Positions 17,409 through 27,839 are shown, counted from the first letter of the stretch. The stretch: DNA of 64,000 bases from Gp1-AA133 sp964641665 (GCA_964641665.1 CAZXKO010000031.1:1-64000); one strand, 5' to 3'. Translations and numbers: made by a program. Notes: generated by a model not told the origin, from the sequence alone.

Positions 17409-17842
17409 GAGAACCAGGTTGAAGATGTTGCCAAGCAGCCACCGTCTGATCTATTGAGTCCCGAACTCACCAGGAGTTGCTGAATCCAAAACGTGAACCG
17501 TTTCCAGAAGTGTCACAGTCTCAATTTCACCGTTTCAATGCTCGGTGCGAATGGCTCGGTCGGGCTATTCCAAGAACCGATGTGCGGACAGCCTCGAAAG
17601 CGCCAAGAGATTCTACGAACGTTCGCTTGCCGTCGTAACGATGAGGTTTCTTTCCGAAAAAGCGCCATTGTTCGGGATTTTCTTGCCTGCCGCTTATGGC
17701 ATTGGCTCAAGACGGTGATGAGCGCACCGGCGAGACACGCATTCGGGGCACCCGTGTGCCCATTCGTTTTAGACGCCGAGTTTGCACAGTACACCAGCTC
17801 ACCGAAACAACCGTCGTCAAGTGGTCTTTGTTCCATCTTGGG
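17409..17842. other. intergenic stretch without a recognisable gene
   Basis: Short overlapping open frames occur on both strands, none with a ribosome binding site or a family pattern. No tRNA-like or repeat structure was seen. Confidence 0.45.
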
Positions 17843-18343
17843 TCAAGCGATGTGTGATAATCGACAGTGCTGATCGAGTAAGCAACGAAGTTCCTTCCTC
17901 GCCATGTACCAGTGTCTCCCACTGGAGTCCCACGCGTACAACTTCTCTGTGGCGTGTGGGAGCCAGCCCGTTCGATCAAGGATCTGCAAAAAGAACTCGC
18001 CTCGCGCGAGCATCTTCGGAATCTGACAGGGGAAGAAGTAGTGGCTGGGTACGGCACCTTTCTTCCGTTGAATGGCAATGCCCTGGACCAGGACAGGTTT
18101 CGACCCAACGTTGGTCACACGGACAGTGAGCACAGGCGCCGAGCGAGACCATATGTTCTCCGCTTGATACATGGCCTGCACCTTTAGATATCCTTTTGAA
18201 CGAAGGTCGCGAAGGATGTGCCAGGCGAGAGCAATCGTCGCGATGATTGCGCCCCACCAAGCCGCGAAATCGCTGCGCCAGACATCCGAGGATGTCAGCT
18301 TTTCAAGCGCGGGCGGAATAATAGCTAGTGCCACCTTGGACAC
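17843..18343 (-). CDS. small membrane protein of unknown function
   Basis: A 166-residue protein with one clear membrane segment near residues 26-46 (DFAAWWGAIIATIALAWHIL). A soluble part follows, with a beta-rich stretch (APVLTVRVTNVGSKPVLVQGI) like those of bacterial membrane proteins that place an Ig-like domain next to the membrane. No enzyme motif is visible. It stands alone in a gene-poor region. Composition and the conserved-looking hydrophobic pattern favour a real gene, but the family is not recognised. Confidence 0.6.
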   Translation of the reverse strand: MSKVALAIIPPALEKLTSSDVWRSDFAAWWGAIIATIALAWHILRDLRSKGYLKVQAMYQAENIWSRSAPVLTVRVTNVGSKPVLVQGIAIQRKKGAVPSHYFFPCQIPKMLARGEFFLQILDRTGWLPHATEKLYAWDSSGRHWYMARKELRCLLDQHCRLSHIA

Positions 18344-19273
18344 TCTGTGGGCCCGACTGCGTGTTCTTGGTGCCGCTAAATGAGCCGGCGCTCATTCCTT
18401 ATGCACATCTGCTTGAGGTACCTAGTTGACTCCAAGTACCCGTGCACGCAGCTGAAAACGCCTTCAGGAGCCGCTCGTTTTTGTCGCAGAGAATCGGTTC
18501 CCCGTTGCGGCCTTCACGACGCAGCGATCAAGCGGCGGTCACGATGCGGATCTCTGCGCGGTTGGCCAGTTGCAAGCGTGCACTTCCCTCCTGGCTTCGC
18601 GCCAGGTGGGACAATGCGAAGTCAGTGCCTGTCTGCGTACCAGTCTCTTAGTCCTCACACTTGTCATGCTGCAGGTCCAACCAATCCGATCACTTCCGGG
18701 GGGACGTTCAGAATCCGCGACGTTTCTTCCTATGAGATAAGAAGGAATCCTGCCCCCGAGAGTGCCTGCCCATCTTAATAGCGAAGCCCCGGAGGGGCGT
18801 CAACCGAATGGTCATCTCTGCAACACTCAGAGGTACATGATCATTGGCTCGACTATGGCTTCCGGCACTCGAAAGCCACATAGCCGATGCTCACACTTGT
18901 CGAACCTGCTGGTTCTTTTTCTCCTTGGTATCAGTAGTGCCAGCTGGCTGAACATCCTTCGGGGTTGTCGCTCCTACGTCGGATCGACTCTGACCTGAAC
19001 TCTGGTTGCGAGCGAACCTTGGTTGGACACGGCACTGCTTCCCTAGAGCGCAGTGGCGCTCGCGCGAGCGCAGGGAGCGGTGCGTTCCAAAAACTCTTGA
19101 CGCTGACGACATCGTCAGAGACGCCTGTTATCGTCGAGCATCTCGGACCTTACAATATGGCCCCTCGGCAGCCAACGGTCTCGTTAGAGTAGCCATCCAG
19201 TTTGCCGAAAATCGCCAGCTTGAACGGTGTGGTTGAGCTGTTCCTTACATGGAAGTCAGCCGGGGGACGAAAA
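18344..19273. other. long intergenic stretch, possibly eroded
   Basis: About 930 bp without a supportable gene. A short GC palindromic motif (AGCCCCGGAGGGGCG, about 18783-18797) resembles REP-like units of soil bacteria. A 73-codon minus-strand frame (18891-19112) ends in a Lys/Gln-rich tail but has no start context. No tRNA was found. Confidence 0.45.
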
Positions 19274-20125
19274 TCAATTGGCCGGCGAGGGGAGGGTCAG
19301 CGGCTGAGCCAGTGTGAAGCTGAGCGCCGACTCGGTCGGGATTTCAATCTGCTTGTTCCCGGTCAAAGCTCCCCCGATAAAACCCGCTGCGGCACCCACA
19401 CCGGCACCGATAGCCGCGCCCTTGCCTCCGCCAGCGATGCCTCCGATCAACGCACCCCCGGCCGCTCCTCCGCCGGTAGTGGCAGCTGTCCTCTTACCCT
19501 TTCCCTTTGCTGTACTGCTTAGTACGTTGGTCTGAATTTGGTAAGTATGTCCACTTACTGAAATGCTCGTGAGTGACAGGTCCAGTTGCCCTTCACCTTT
19601 TATCTTGCCCTTGGCCTTCGCCGTCACCACGGTGCCACTGACGGTCGATCCTGCCGTCAGCGCCGACCTTCCTTTCACGCTCACCGGTTGTGCCAGTGTA
19701 GCGAGGAATGTTTGGCCCGTCTGGCTGCTCTTGGAACTCAATGCCTGACCTGTCCTGACGGTTAGAACAGTTCCTGCGGGCACTACGATAGGCTGAGGTT
19801 TGGGCTTCTCCACCGGAGGAGGAGCCGCGACTTCAGGCTCGATCGTCGTTTGGTCATCGACGCCAGCGATTTCCGGCTCTTCACGCGCAATCTGCTCCAC
19901 TTTTTGCTGGGCCGATGGAGTGCTGATCTTGCCACTCAGGGTAACCTTACCGTCCTTTACCGCCACATTGACTTGTGCGTCCCTAGTTTCCGAGTCAGCG
20001 GCAAGCTTGTTCTGAATGTCCTTGGCTATCGCATCGTCGCTGGGACGATGTGAACACGCGGTCGAAAGCCCCATCAACGCGCCCAGGATCGACACTGAAA
20101 TGGTTGAAGTGCACAGGTTGCGCAT
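19274..20125 (-). CDS. BON-domain lipoprotein with glycine-zipper tail
   Basis: A 283-residue envelope protein. The N-terminus ends in a lipobox (LMGLSTAC, Cys about 24), so the mature protein is probably lipid-anchored. A BON domain follows (about 30-95, DDAIAKDIQNKLAADSETRD), a fold that binds phospholipid surfaces. After a Pro-rich linker (APPPVEKPKPQP) comes a beta domain (about 115-210) with VPAGTVLTVRTGQALSS. Next is a glycine zipper (about 215-260, GGGAAGGALIGGIAGGGKGA) that could insert into or oligomerise on a membrane. It is transcribed in the same direction as the AsmA-like gene 475 bp upstream. It is likely to help outer-membrane stability; the exact role is unknown. Confidence 0.85.
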   Translation of the reverse strand: MRNLCTSTISVSILGALMGLSTACSHRPSDDAIAKDIQNKLAADSETRDAQVNVAVKDGKVTLSGKISTPSAQQKVEQIAREEPEIAGVDDQTTIEPEVAAPPPVEKPKPQPIVVPAGTVLTVRTGQALSSKSSQTGQTFLATLAQPVSVKGRSALTAGSTVSGTVVTAKAKGKIKGEGQLDLSLTSISVSGHTYQIQTNVLSSTAKGKGKRTAATTGGGAAGGALIGGIAGGGKGAAIGAGVGAAAGFIGGALTGNKQIEIPTESALSFTLAQPLTLPSPAN

Positions 20126-20600
20126 ACGGCCTCCTTACTTGGACAAGCTCGATTCCGGAAACTTGCAGGACCCATGGCAGACGAGCATCTTGATCACCCC
20201 AATTCCAGTTCTTTCGGATAAAGTGATCCCACGGTACGAGTTACATGCGAAATTGATGTTAGCAAGACTCTCGCAAAGATCGACCCCTCAATTCGCCCAG
20301 TGTTCGCATTCAACTGGAGATTCTTGGCGGTCCTCAACCAGCGGCGAGAAATCCCCATTTCACCAACTACGCTCCGTATCGGGGTTTTGAGTGTAATCGC
20401 CGATTACATCAGCCAATTTTAGTTCTCCCTTAATCGGGTTAACGCGGATGGCCGGGTGCGGGTCCAAGCCGCCGCCATTCTCCGGCCACCACACCTCCGC
20501 GCAACTGACCGGTGAACACCACCGCAGCACTATAAATCTCCAGACGAGCATCCCGACCGTTCTGCTGAACGAGATCGATAGGGGAATTTCGCTTCACCGG
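20126..20600. other. intergenic stretch without a recognisable gene
   Basis: The region should contain the promoter of the BON lipoprotein. A 63-codon minus-strand frame (20360-20551) has no supportive features. Nothing else was identified. Confidence 0.45.
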
Positions 20601-22379
20601 CTACTTCCTCCTGAGAATGCCGCCCAATCCCGTCTTGCTGCCGGTCTTTTCAGAGACAGATTTCTGTAGCGCTCCTTTTGCAGCGTTGCCGGCCAAACTC
20701 CCGACGTCCGGGACAAACTTTGGACTTGACGTAGTCCCTTGAATCATGAAGGATACACCTCCCCCATCGCCGCCCCGGCCCGTTCTCTGCGTACGTGCTT
20801 CGGCCCGGTCGGTCTGCAGCTCGGCTGTCATGCGGAAATCCAGCGCCCCAGCCGGGCTAATCGTGCCCGCTCCGGTCACGACGCCGAGAGATGGTATCGT
20901 CACATTGATGGCGTCGGCCGTTGTCATCTCAGGAGCGATGCGCGCATTCAAGCTAGCATTTTGAATGATTGTGTCGGGACTCGAGGGAGCCTTTCCACGA
21001 AAGGCTGATAAAGCTCCTAATTTCGAGCCCACATCGAAACCACCTAACTTCGCATTGGACAAGCGCACGGGGCCGGCGATCACCAGTTTGTCGAGCGGAC
21101 CGTTGATTGCCAAATCGGCCGACAGTGTTCCCCCTTGCAGCTTGGATCCGGAGGGAAGCACTACACCCAGGGCCGGGAGCATGGCTTCCAGTTCATCGAC
21201 CGACATGCCTGGGGCACTGAGCTTCAGGTTCATAAACTGCGTTTCCCCTTGGGTCTGAAGTCCGCCGGTGATCCGGGCGACCGCCTTGCCGATGGCGATG
21301 TCTCCTTGAGTAATGGCTGCGGAGTCTCGGTCGAGATCTGTGTTCATCGCAAATTTGACTGTCACAGCTTTGGGAGCAGGAGACCCCTTTGGTGAGAGCT
21401 TGAGCTTTTCGCAGGTGATCCCGCCTACCATCTTGGCCTGGCGGCCGTTTGAGTTCAAGGTTCCGTCAAGATCGACGGAGCCGCCAATGCCGCTCGCCGG
21501 ATCGACGAAACCCGACGCTGCGATGTCCACGTCTTTGGCCTTCAGGGTCGCGTCGAAAGGAGTCTTGGCCGAGTCCTGCGGATTGATCGGTCCCGCCTTG
21601 CCCGAAACGTTGGCGGTGCCACCTCCCGGGAGGTCGACTGTCAGCTTGAAGGGAAACTGTGAGGTATACGAGAGATTGGTCACTTCGACATTCACGCGGT
21701 CGTACACCTGCGGCTTCGCGACGGAGTTGGCTCTTCCGACGGCCAACTTACCGTCAGCGATTTCCAACTTTCCAATGGAGAGGTTTTTGGGCGCACCCTC
21801 CTTCGCTGGCTCGGCGGATTCTTTTGCACTGGGACCACCGAGAGTTGAGAAATTCCACGTTCCGTTCGCCGCTTTGAGCAATGTGATCTGAGGCTCGTCC
21901 AGTACGATCCCCGTCACGTTCAATTTCTTCGAGAAGATAAGGGGCATCAACTCGACGCCCACCTTCAACGACTTCGCTGTTACGAACGGTGACTTGCTGA
22001 AGGTCGGATCGTCAGCGATGCTGACATTCTCCACGCCAACTTTGCCGGTTAAGAGTGAAAGGCTGAGCTCTCCCAACGTCACGCGCCGTCCCAAGGCATT
22101 CGTCAACTCCGACTCGATCTTCGGACGGAAGCTGTTCACGTTGACGAGAAACGGGAGCGCAAGCAGTATTACGAGAAGAACCGCAACTGCGATTCCCGTA
22201 ATTCGCAACCAACGCGTTTTCATGACTGTATTCAGGTGCGTCCGGAGGGCCGGCACATTGGCAATGGATTGAATCTTCGCAACGAATGGCTGCCTCATGG
22301 CTGCCTCGGCAATTTCAGTTAGACGTTTCTTTTTTCTAGTCGGGTCCGGTTCAGGAGGGGGTAGTGGTCGAGCGGCCAT
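20601..22379 (-). CDS. AsmA-family inner-membrane-anchored protein
   Basis: A 592-residue protein. A cytosolic Pro/Lys-rich N-terminus (PLPPPEPDPTRKKKR) is followed by one membrane segment (ITGIAVAVLLVILLALPFLV, about residues 60-80). A long periplasmic beta-rich AsmA domain follows, with the family signature N-SFRPKIESELTNALGR (about 85-100) and later FNMKLSAPGMSVDELEA-like repeats. AsmA-type proteins are thought to bridge the membranes and move or organise phospholipids. The start at 22379 has AGGAGG 7 nt upstream; the methionine just before the membrane segment lacks such a site. It ends in a basic tail (GGILRRK). It faces the same way as the BON lipoprotein downstream, another envelope protein. 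Confidence 0.88.
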   Translation of the reverse strand: MAARPLPPPEPDPTRKKKRLTEIAEAAMRQPFVAKIQSIANVPALRTHLNTVMKTRWLRITGIAVAVLLVILLALPFLVNVNSFRPKIESELTNALGRRVTLGELSLSLLTGKVGVENVSIADDPTFSKSPFVTAKSLKVGVELMPLIFSKKLNVTGIVLDEPQITLLKAANGTWNFSTLGGPSAKESAEPAKEGAPKNLSIGKLEIADGKLAVGRANSVAKPQVYDRVNVEVTNLSYTSQFPFKLTVDLPGGGTANVSGKAGPINPQDSAKTPFDATLKAKDVDIAASGFVDPASGIGGSVDLDGTLNSNGRQAKMVGGITCEKLKLSPKGSPAPKAVTVKFAMNTDLDRDSAAITQGDIAIGKAVARITGGLQTQGETQFMNLKLSAPGMSVDELEAMLPALGVVLPSGSKLQGGTLSADLAINGPLDKLVIAGPVRLSNAKLGGFDVGSKLGALSAFRGKAPSSPDTIIQNASLNARIAPEMTTADAINVTIPSLGVVTGAGTISPAGALDFRMTAELQTDRAEARTQRTGRGGDGGGVSFMIQGTTSSPKFVPDVGSLAGNAAKGALQKSVSEKTGSKTGLGGILRRK

Positions 22380-23261
22380 GGCTGGCCTCCTCATCAGTAC
22401 TAAAGTAGTAGATCCCAGCGACCCGGCCGCCGTCATCTGTCAAATGCGACAGCCCAGGAGATAGCTATTGAAATATCGCGCGATTACACCAACTACGCAG
22501 TTGTGGTTGTAATGGGGCTGATTGCTGCCGAGCAACGACGTTGACCCGCTAAAAAGCTAGTCTTACCTTGGGCTCGGTCCGTTGCTGGTGCCTGCTGAGG
22601 GGGTGCGTGCCAGACGGCACGCTGCTACTCCAGGTCGGTCTCGGGCCGAGCCATCACTTCGATCATCCCTCCGCGAGACTGCTGCAAAATCGCCATTACA
22701 GTGCGCCGGGCTAAACCGGTGGGAAGCAGGGGTGGAAGAAACCCCACGAGCAAGGACTAGCGATCCACTCGGCCCCCGAGTCTTGGCAGATTTCTTTAGG
22801 ATCGATCCCCAGGTCAAACAAGGCCGTCTCCCAAGGGGATGGGCCGGAGGAATATATAGGAGGGTGAGTGTTCCTCGTAAATACAGGACGTAATGTAAAA
22901 ACGAGCTACAGGTTTCACCGTATTTCAGAGTCTGAAAGTTTAAGAGACCTTACTTAGGACGAAAGAGCTGATCTTCTCCTGCTCATGGATCACGCACTGG
23001 GCAGGAGACGGTCCGCCGACGGATTCCAGGCTGATGTACTTCTCATTTCCTTACCTGACCTGTTGGCTAACATGGTCCTCAAGTTGAGAACTTGCAAGCA
23101 CTTCTGCTTTCCAAGCCTGGCGTTTTGGGGCATACCACGCGCCTGGCACGCTCCCAAAGCGTCGAGCGCTTGAGACAGCAATGGTATCTTTGAAAAGTTT
23201 GGCTCTGCTCTTCATTCTGGAGTCTGGTGTATCGAGCGGTCCACGCTCGTCTTAAACGCTC
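22380..23261. other. intergenic stretch between AsmA-like and helicase genes
   Basis: About 880 bp of divergent promoter region. An 84-codon minus-strand frame (22563-22817) contains a Ser/Arg-rich sequence that I could not assign; it may be an old element. No inverted repeats of an insertion sequence and no tRNA were seen. The helicase promoter should lie in the last 200 bp, but no clear -35/-10 pair stands out. Confidence 0.45.
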
Positions 23262-26200
23262 ATGGACAGCGAAACAATCCGTATCGGGCGGGACCGCCTT
23301 CTCAGGGTCTTCCGTTACCTGGAAGCACTCAATGAGCACCGGAATCCCGTCAAGCGGCATATCGGGGAACAGTTGTGGACACTGTGGCTGAAGGACCTTC
23401 CGGACCATCCCTCGATCAGAAGGGGGACGTCTCCGGCCGCTGATGTACCGGCCCTTACAGCAAGTGACGATGGGCTGCCTCCCGAGCGCCACGCTTCGGA
23501 TTTCATACTCAAGATTGCCCGCCCGAGACTCACTAATCCGCCAACCCCGCCCGCACTGATCGAGCCTTGGCTTGAAGCTGGTTGGGAGAATCCGCTCAAA
23601 GAAGTGTCCACGCTGGAATCCAAGAACGAGGCGTCCACACGTGGCGCCGAGCGCGTACGGTGCAGCAGCGATCCCAAGCGGGTGGCGGCACTGGAGCAAT
23701 GGAAGGCACGTCGTGACCAGTGGGCGAGAGATGAGGGCCCGGCTCGTGCCGCGATGAAGATCTTTGAGGATTTTTACGAACTTTACGGCCGCGTGGAGCG
23801 TGAAGCCGAACGCGTTGAGATTGTCCTGGGCGACGGCATACTCAGCTGGCGCCGGCCAGAGGGGACTGTACATCACCCCATTTTGCTGCAGCGCCTCCAA
23901 CTCAGCTTCAGCCCTTCGGTCCCTGAGTTCACGCTGACCGAAACAGAGCACCCGGTGGAGCTCTATTCGGCTTTATTCCAGTCGATGCCGGACGTCGATG
24001 GACGGGCCATAGGGCGCTGCCGCGACGAATTGGAACAGGAAGGGTACGCCCCGCTTGAGGACGGTCCCACGTCAGGGTTTCTGGGACGCATGGTCGTTCA
24101 ACTCTCCCCTCGCGGTGAATTTCTCGCATCAGGCGCTCCGGAAGGAGAAACAGACGATCCCAAAATTGGAAGGCAACCCGTGCTGTTTCTTCGCCCTCGG
24201 ACCCTGGGTTTTGCAGCCGCGATCGAGGCGGTATTACAAGACCTCCGGAACCGGAACGACTTGCCCTGGTCGCTTCTGAACATCGTAGGCCTCGAACCGC
24301 CCCCTCCGGACCTCGAAGGTCACGACCGCCTCGGAACTCGGCCCGCGGATGAAGCGGATATCCTCCTCAGCAAGCCCGCCAATCCCGAGCAGATTCGGAT
24401 CGCGCGCCAACTCGAGCATTCGGGCGGGGTCCTCGTCCAGGGACCTCCTGGCACTGGAAAAACATACACCATCGGAAATCTGATCGGTCACTTGCTCGCG
24501 GAAGGAAAGAGCGTGCTCGTCACCAGTCACACGACGAAGGCGCTTCGAATGGTACGCAGTCAGATTGTGCCCGAGTTGCGTTCGCTCGGCGTAAGCCTGC
24601 TGGAGAACGATCTTGACAGTCGCATGCAGCTGGAGAGCGCGGTCAGCACCATTGCCGACCGACTGTCCAAGACAGATGCGAAGTCGCTGGAACTCGAAGC
24701 CGACAGGCTCACAGAAGAAAGAACAGCGCTCCTCGGCAGGTTGGCGGAGTTGCGTCAACAACTCGCGGATGCGCGTTCCGACGAATATCGGGACGTTGCG
24801 ATCGGGGAAAAGGCTTGGTCACCCTCGGAAGCTGCGCGGAAAATCGCGCGCGAGTCAGACGTCCATGGCTGGATTCCTGGCCCAATTCAGGCCGGTATCG
24901 ACTTGCCGCTTTCCGGGGGTGAGCTGGCCGAACTCTATGCCACCAATCGATCCATCTCGCCGGACGTGGAGAGCGAATTGTCAGGCCACTTGCCAGGCCC
25001 CGACGAACTCCCGTCCCCAGCCGATTTTCAGGACCTGCTACTTGAAAAGGCACGCCTGGAAAAAAGGGACTACGAGTTCCGTTCCGACCTTTGGCAGGAC
25101 GGCCGAGGGCCGACTTCCGCGAAAGTCCTAAACGAGACTGCGATCAAGCTTAAGCGGTCGGTTGATGTCCTTGCCAGCAGCGAGAGATGGAAACTGGCGG
25201 CTGTCTACGCAGGAAAAAATGGAGGCCCGCACCGAGAGTCTTGGGAGAAGCTGCTCGCCCTGGTCGAGCAAGTGCATCTCGAAGCGGCTGGTGCTCAAGA
25301 GATCCTGATCCAGCATGTCACCACGCTGGCAGACGAGTCGGTCCTTGAGCAGGAAGAGCAGACGGCAACAGAGATCCACGGCCATTTGCGGAGCGGAGGG
25401 AGCCTGGGCTTCTTTAGCCTCTTGACTCACCGGCGTTGGAAACAATTCGTTCAGACGACCAGCGTCGATGGCGATCAGCCCAAACTCCCCGATCATTTCC
25501 TGGCAGCCAGCAAATTCGCGAGGGTCAAACTTCTTCGCAAGAACCTCGCCATCCGCTGGGACCGTCAAATGACCCCACTGGGGGCAAGCAGTTCGAGCGA
25601 GATGGGAACTGAGATCGAGAAGGGCGCAATCCAGTTTTGCGGGCCGATCCGAGATTGCCTCGCGTGGCACTCTCAGGTCTGGAGCCCGATGGAGAAAGAA
25701 TTCAAGGAAACAGGGTTTCTTTGGGACAAGTTTCTGTCGGAGCAGCCCGTGGTCGTAGGAGACAATGGTGAGTTAGTTGGGCTGCGAAAGGCTGTGCAGG
25801 AGTCTCTTACGCCTATACTCGCGGCGCGTTGTGACCACATAAGGTGGACCGAGATTAACCAGAAGGTTAACGAGTTACGTGAGCGCCTCGGGGCTGCAAT
25901 TCGGTTGTTCACAGATTCCCAGGCGATCGCAAGTCTCCGCGAGGCAGTGGACTCGTTGGATTCCAAGGCCTACCGCCGGGGCTACACACGGCTATTGGAA
26001 CTGCACGAGCTGCGACGCAACCTGCAACGCCGCAACATTCTGCTGGCCCAGCTGGAGACTGCCGCGCCGGCCTGGGCCGCCGCTATTCGGGCGCGCATCG
26101 GCTCGCACGCGGGTGCTATTGTGCCCGGAGACCCCTCACAAGCCTGGACGTGGCGTCAGATCTACGGTGAACTTGAACGCCGGGCCAGCGTGTCCATCGA

Positions 26201-27839
26201 TGGGCTCCAGACATCCATCGAACGAGTGGCTGCCCATCTGCAGGCCACAACCATCGACCTCATTGACAATCGCGCCTGGATGTTTCAGGCCCGGAGGACC
26301 TCCCTCCCCCAAAGACAAGCGCTCATCGGCTGGCTCGACACCATACGGAAGATCGGCAAGGGTACCGGTACACGCGCCCCCCGTTTGCGTGTGGAGGCAG
26401 CACATAAGATGACGGAGTGCTGGGGCGCCGTTCCGGTTTGGGTCATGCCCCTCTCCAGGGTGGTCGAGAACTTCGACCCAGGAAAGTCGCGCTTTGACGT
26501 AGTCATTATCGACGAAGCCAGCCAAAGCGACGTAATGGCCCTGGTAGCACTTTACCTCGGTCACAAAGTGGTGGTGGTCGGCGACCATGAACAGGTCAGT
26601 CCGTCCGCAGTCGGACAAGAGACCGCTGTTATTCAGAATTTGATCGACCAGTTCCTGCAAGGAATTCCTAACGCACATTTGTATGATGGCCAAACCTCAG
26701 TCTACGATTTGGCTCGCCAATCGTTCGGCGAAACGGTCCGATTGGTCGAGCACTTCCGCTGTGTCCCCGAGATTATCCAGTTCAGCAACCGGCTTTCTTA
26801 CGATGGTGACATCAAAACACTACGCGACACCAGCCGTGTTCGACTGAGGCCACACGTTCTTGCCTTTCACGTCCCTGGCTCGACACGGGACGGAAAGGTC
26901 AACCGCCAGGAGGCCAAAGTCATTGCTGCTCTCATTGCCGCAGCGCTGGAACAGGACGAATACGAGACCAACGAGTTCGGACGAACCTCCAGTTTTGGAG
27001 TCGTGTCCCTGGTGGGTGAGGAGCAAGCTCTGGAAATCGACCGCCTGCTAAGAACGCATCTTGCTCCCGATGTGTACGAGCGCCATCGCCTGTTGTGTGG
27101 AACGTCCGCGCAATTTCAAGGGGATGAACGGGACGTGGTTTTTGTGTCCGTTGTGGATGCTCCGGCACACGGCACACTCAATTTTCGTGACCAGCAGATG
27201 TTCAAACAGCGGTACAACGTAGCTGCTAGTCGGGCGCGCGACCAGATGTGGGTCGTGCACTCTCTGGACCCACAAACGGACCTTCAACCTGGCGATCTGC
27301 GGCGTCGCCTCATCGAGCACGCGCTGGCCCCCGAACTCCTCACTAGTAGACCCTTCGACGAACAAGACAAACGAGCCCAGTCCGTACTCGAGCGCGATGT
27401 CATGAAGTGCCTTGTCCAGGCCGGCTACCATGTGGTTCCGCGGTGGAAAGTCGGTTCGCGAAGCATCGACCTCGTCGTGGAAGGTAACGGTAAGCGGTTG
27501 GCCATTGAGTGCGACGGGGATCGAGATCTCCCCTCGGAAAAGCTCCGCGACGATATACAGCGGCAATCGATGCTTGAGCGGCTTGGATGGACCTTCGCCC
27601 GCGTACGAGGGAGTATTTTTTTCCGAGGACGGGACCGCGCCATGAATCCCATCTTCGACAAGCTGCAGTCCCTGGAGATTCCGGCTCAGGGCCCTGTTTC
27701 AAACAACGCTAATGGCTCTTCAAGTCTCGGTGAATTGACCGAGCGCGTTATGCGCCGTGCCGACGAACTCCAAGAGGAATGGTCAGTCCCTCGCGACAAG
27801 CGCCGCGTTCGATCTCAGCCGGCTGAATCGCTCCTGTGA
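23262..27839 (+). CDS. superfamily I helicase (COG1112/UPF1-like) fused to a Vsr/MTES_1575-like nuclease
   Basis: A 1525-residue protein. After a 350-residue N-terminal part of unknown fold come the helicase motifs. Q-motif region NPEQIRIARQLE and Walker A GPPGTGKT lie at about 394-401, and motif Ia SHTTKALR follows. A long insertion with charged helices (about 470-1000) separates these from Walker B VVIIDEASQSDV (about 1080), motif III VVVGDHEQVSPSA, LVEHFRCVPEII, QFQGDERDVVF (about 1284) and motif VI YNVAASRARDQ (about 1318). The C-terminus (about 1370-1465) carries a restriction-endonuclease-like domain with SRSIDLVVE and LAIECDGD, then WTFARVRGS-FF, the pattern of Vsr/MTES_1575 (DUF559-like) nucleases. 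The protein probably unwinds and cuts DNA or RNA. It stands alone, with no methylase nearby. Known defence systems such as Mokosh pair a related helicase with a PLD nuclease; a similar role is inferred. Confidence 0.9.
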   Translation: MDSETIRIGRDRLLRVFRYLEALNEHRNPVKRHIGEQLWTLWLKDLPDHPSIRRGTSPAADVPALTASDDGLPPERHASDFILKIARPRLTNPPTPPALIEPWLEAGWENPLKEVSTLESKNEASTRGAERVRCSSDPKRVAALEQWKARRDQWARDEGPARAAMKIFEDFYELYGRVEREAERVEIVLGDGILSWRRPEGTVHHPILLQRLQLSFSPSVPEFTLTETEHPVELYSALFQSMPDVDGRAIGRCRDELEQEGYAPLEDGPTSGFLGRMVVQLSPRGEFLASGAPEGETDDPKIGRQPVLFLRPRTLGFAAAIEAVLQDLRNRNDLPWSLLNIVGLEPPPPDLEGHDRLGTRPADEADILLSKPANPEQIRIARQLEHSGGVLVQGPPGTGKTYTIGNLIGHLLAEGKSVLVTSHTTKALRMVRSQIVPELRSLGVSLLENDLDSRMQLESAVSTIADRLSKTDAKSLELEADRLTEERTALLGRLAELRQQLADARSDEYRDVAIGEKAWSPSEAARKIARESDVHGWIPGPIQAGIDLPLSGGELAELYATNRSISPDVESELSGHLPGPDELPSPADFQDLLLEKARLEKRDYEFRSDLWQDGRGPTSAKVLNETAIKLKRSVDVLASSERWKLAAVYAGKNGGPHRESWEKLLALVEQVHLEAAGAQEILIQHVTTLADESVLEQEEQTATEIHGHLRSGGSLGFFSLLTHRRWKQFVQTTSVDGDQPKLPDHFLAASKFARVKLLRKNLAIRWDRQMTPLGASSSSEMGTEIEKGAIQFCGPIRDCLAWHSQVWSPMEKEFKETGFLWDKFLSEQPVVVGDNGELVGLRKAVQESLTPILAARCDHIRWTEINQKVNELRERLGAAIRLFTDSQAIASLREAVDSLDSKAYRRGYTRLLELHELRRNLQRRNILLAQLETAAPAWAAAIRARIGSHAGAIVPGDPSQAWTWRQIYGELERRASVSIDGLQTSIERVAAHLQATTIDLIDNRAWMFQARRTSLPQRQALIGWLDTIRKIGKGTGTRAPRLRVEAAHKMTECWGAVPVWVMPLSRVVENFDPGKSRFDVVIIDEASQSDVMALVALYLGHKVVVVGDHEQVSPSAVGQETAVIQNLIDQFLQGIPNAHLYDGQTSVYDLARQSFGETVRLVEHFRCVPEIIQFSNRLSYDGDIKTLRDTSRVRLRPHVLAFHVPGSTRDGKVNRQEAKVIAALIAAALEQDEYETNEFGRTSSFGVVSLVGEEQALEIDRLLRTHLAPDVYERHRLLCGTSAQFQGDERDVVFVSVVDAPAHGTLNFRDQQMFKQRYNVAASRARDQMWVVHSLDPQTDLQPGDLRRRLIEHALAPELLTSRPFDEQDKRAQSVLERDVMKCLVQAGYHVVPRWKVGSRSIDLVVEGNGKRLAIECDGDRDLPSEKLRDDIQRQSMLERLGWTFARVRGSIFFRGRDRAMNPIFDKLQSLEIPAQGPVSNNANGSSSLGELTERVMRRADELQEEWSVPRDKRRVRSQPAESLL

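Noticed and set aside
22563..22817. 84-codon minus-strand frame that might be part of a mobile element
   Set aside because: No inverted repeats, target duplication or transposase motif is visible; there is no evidence beyond a vague Ser/Arg-rich impression.
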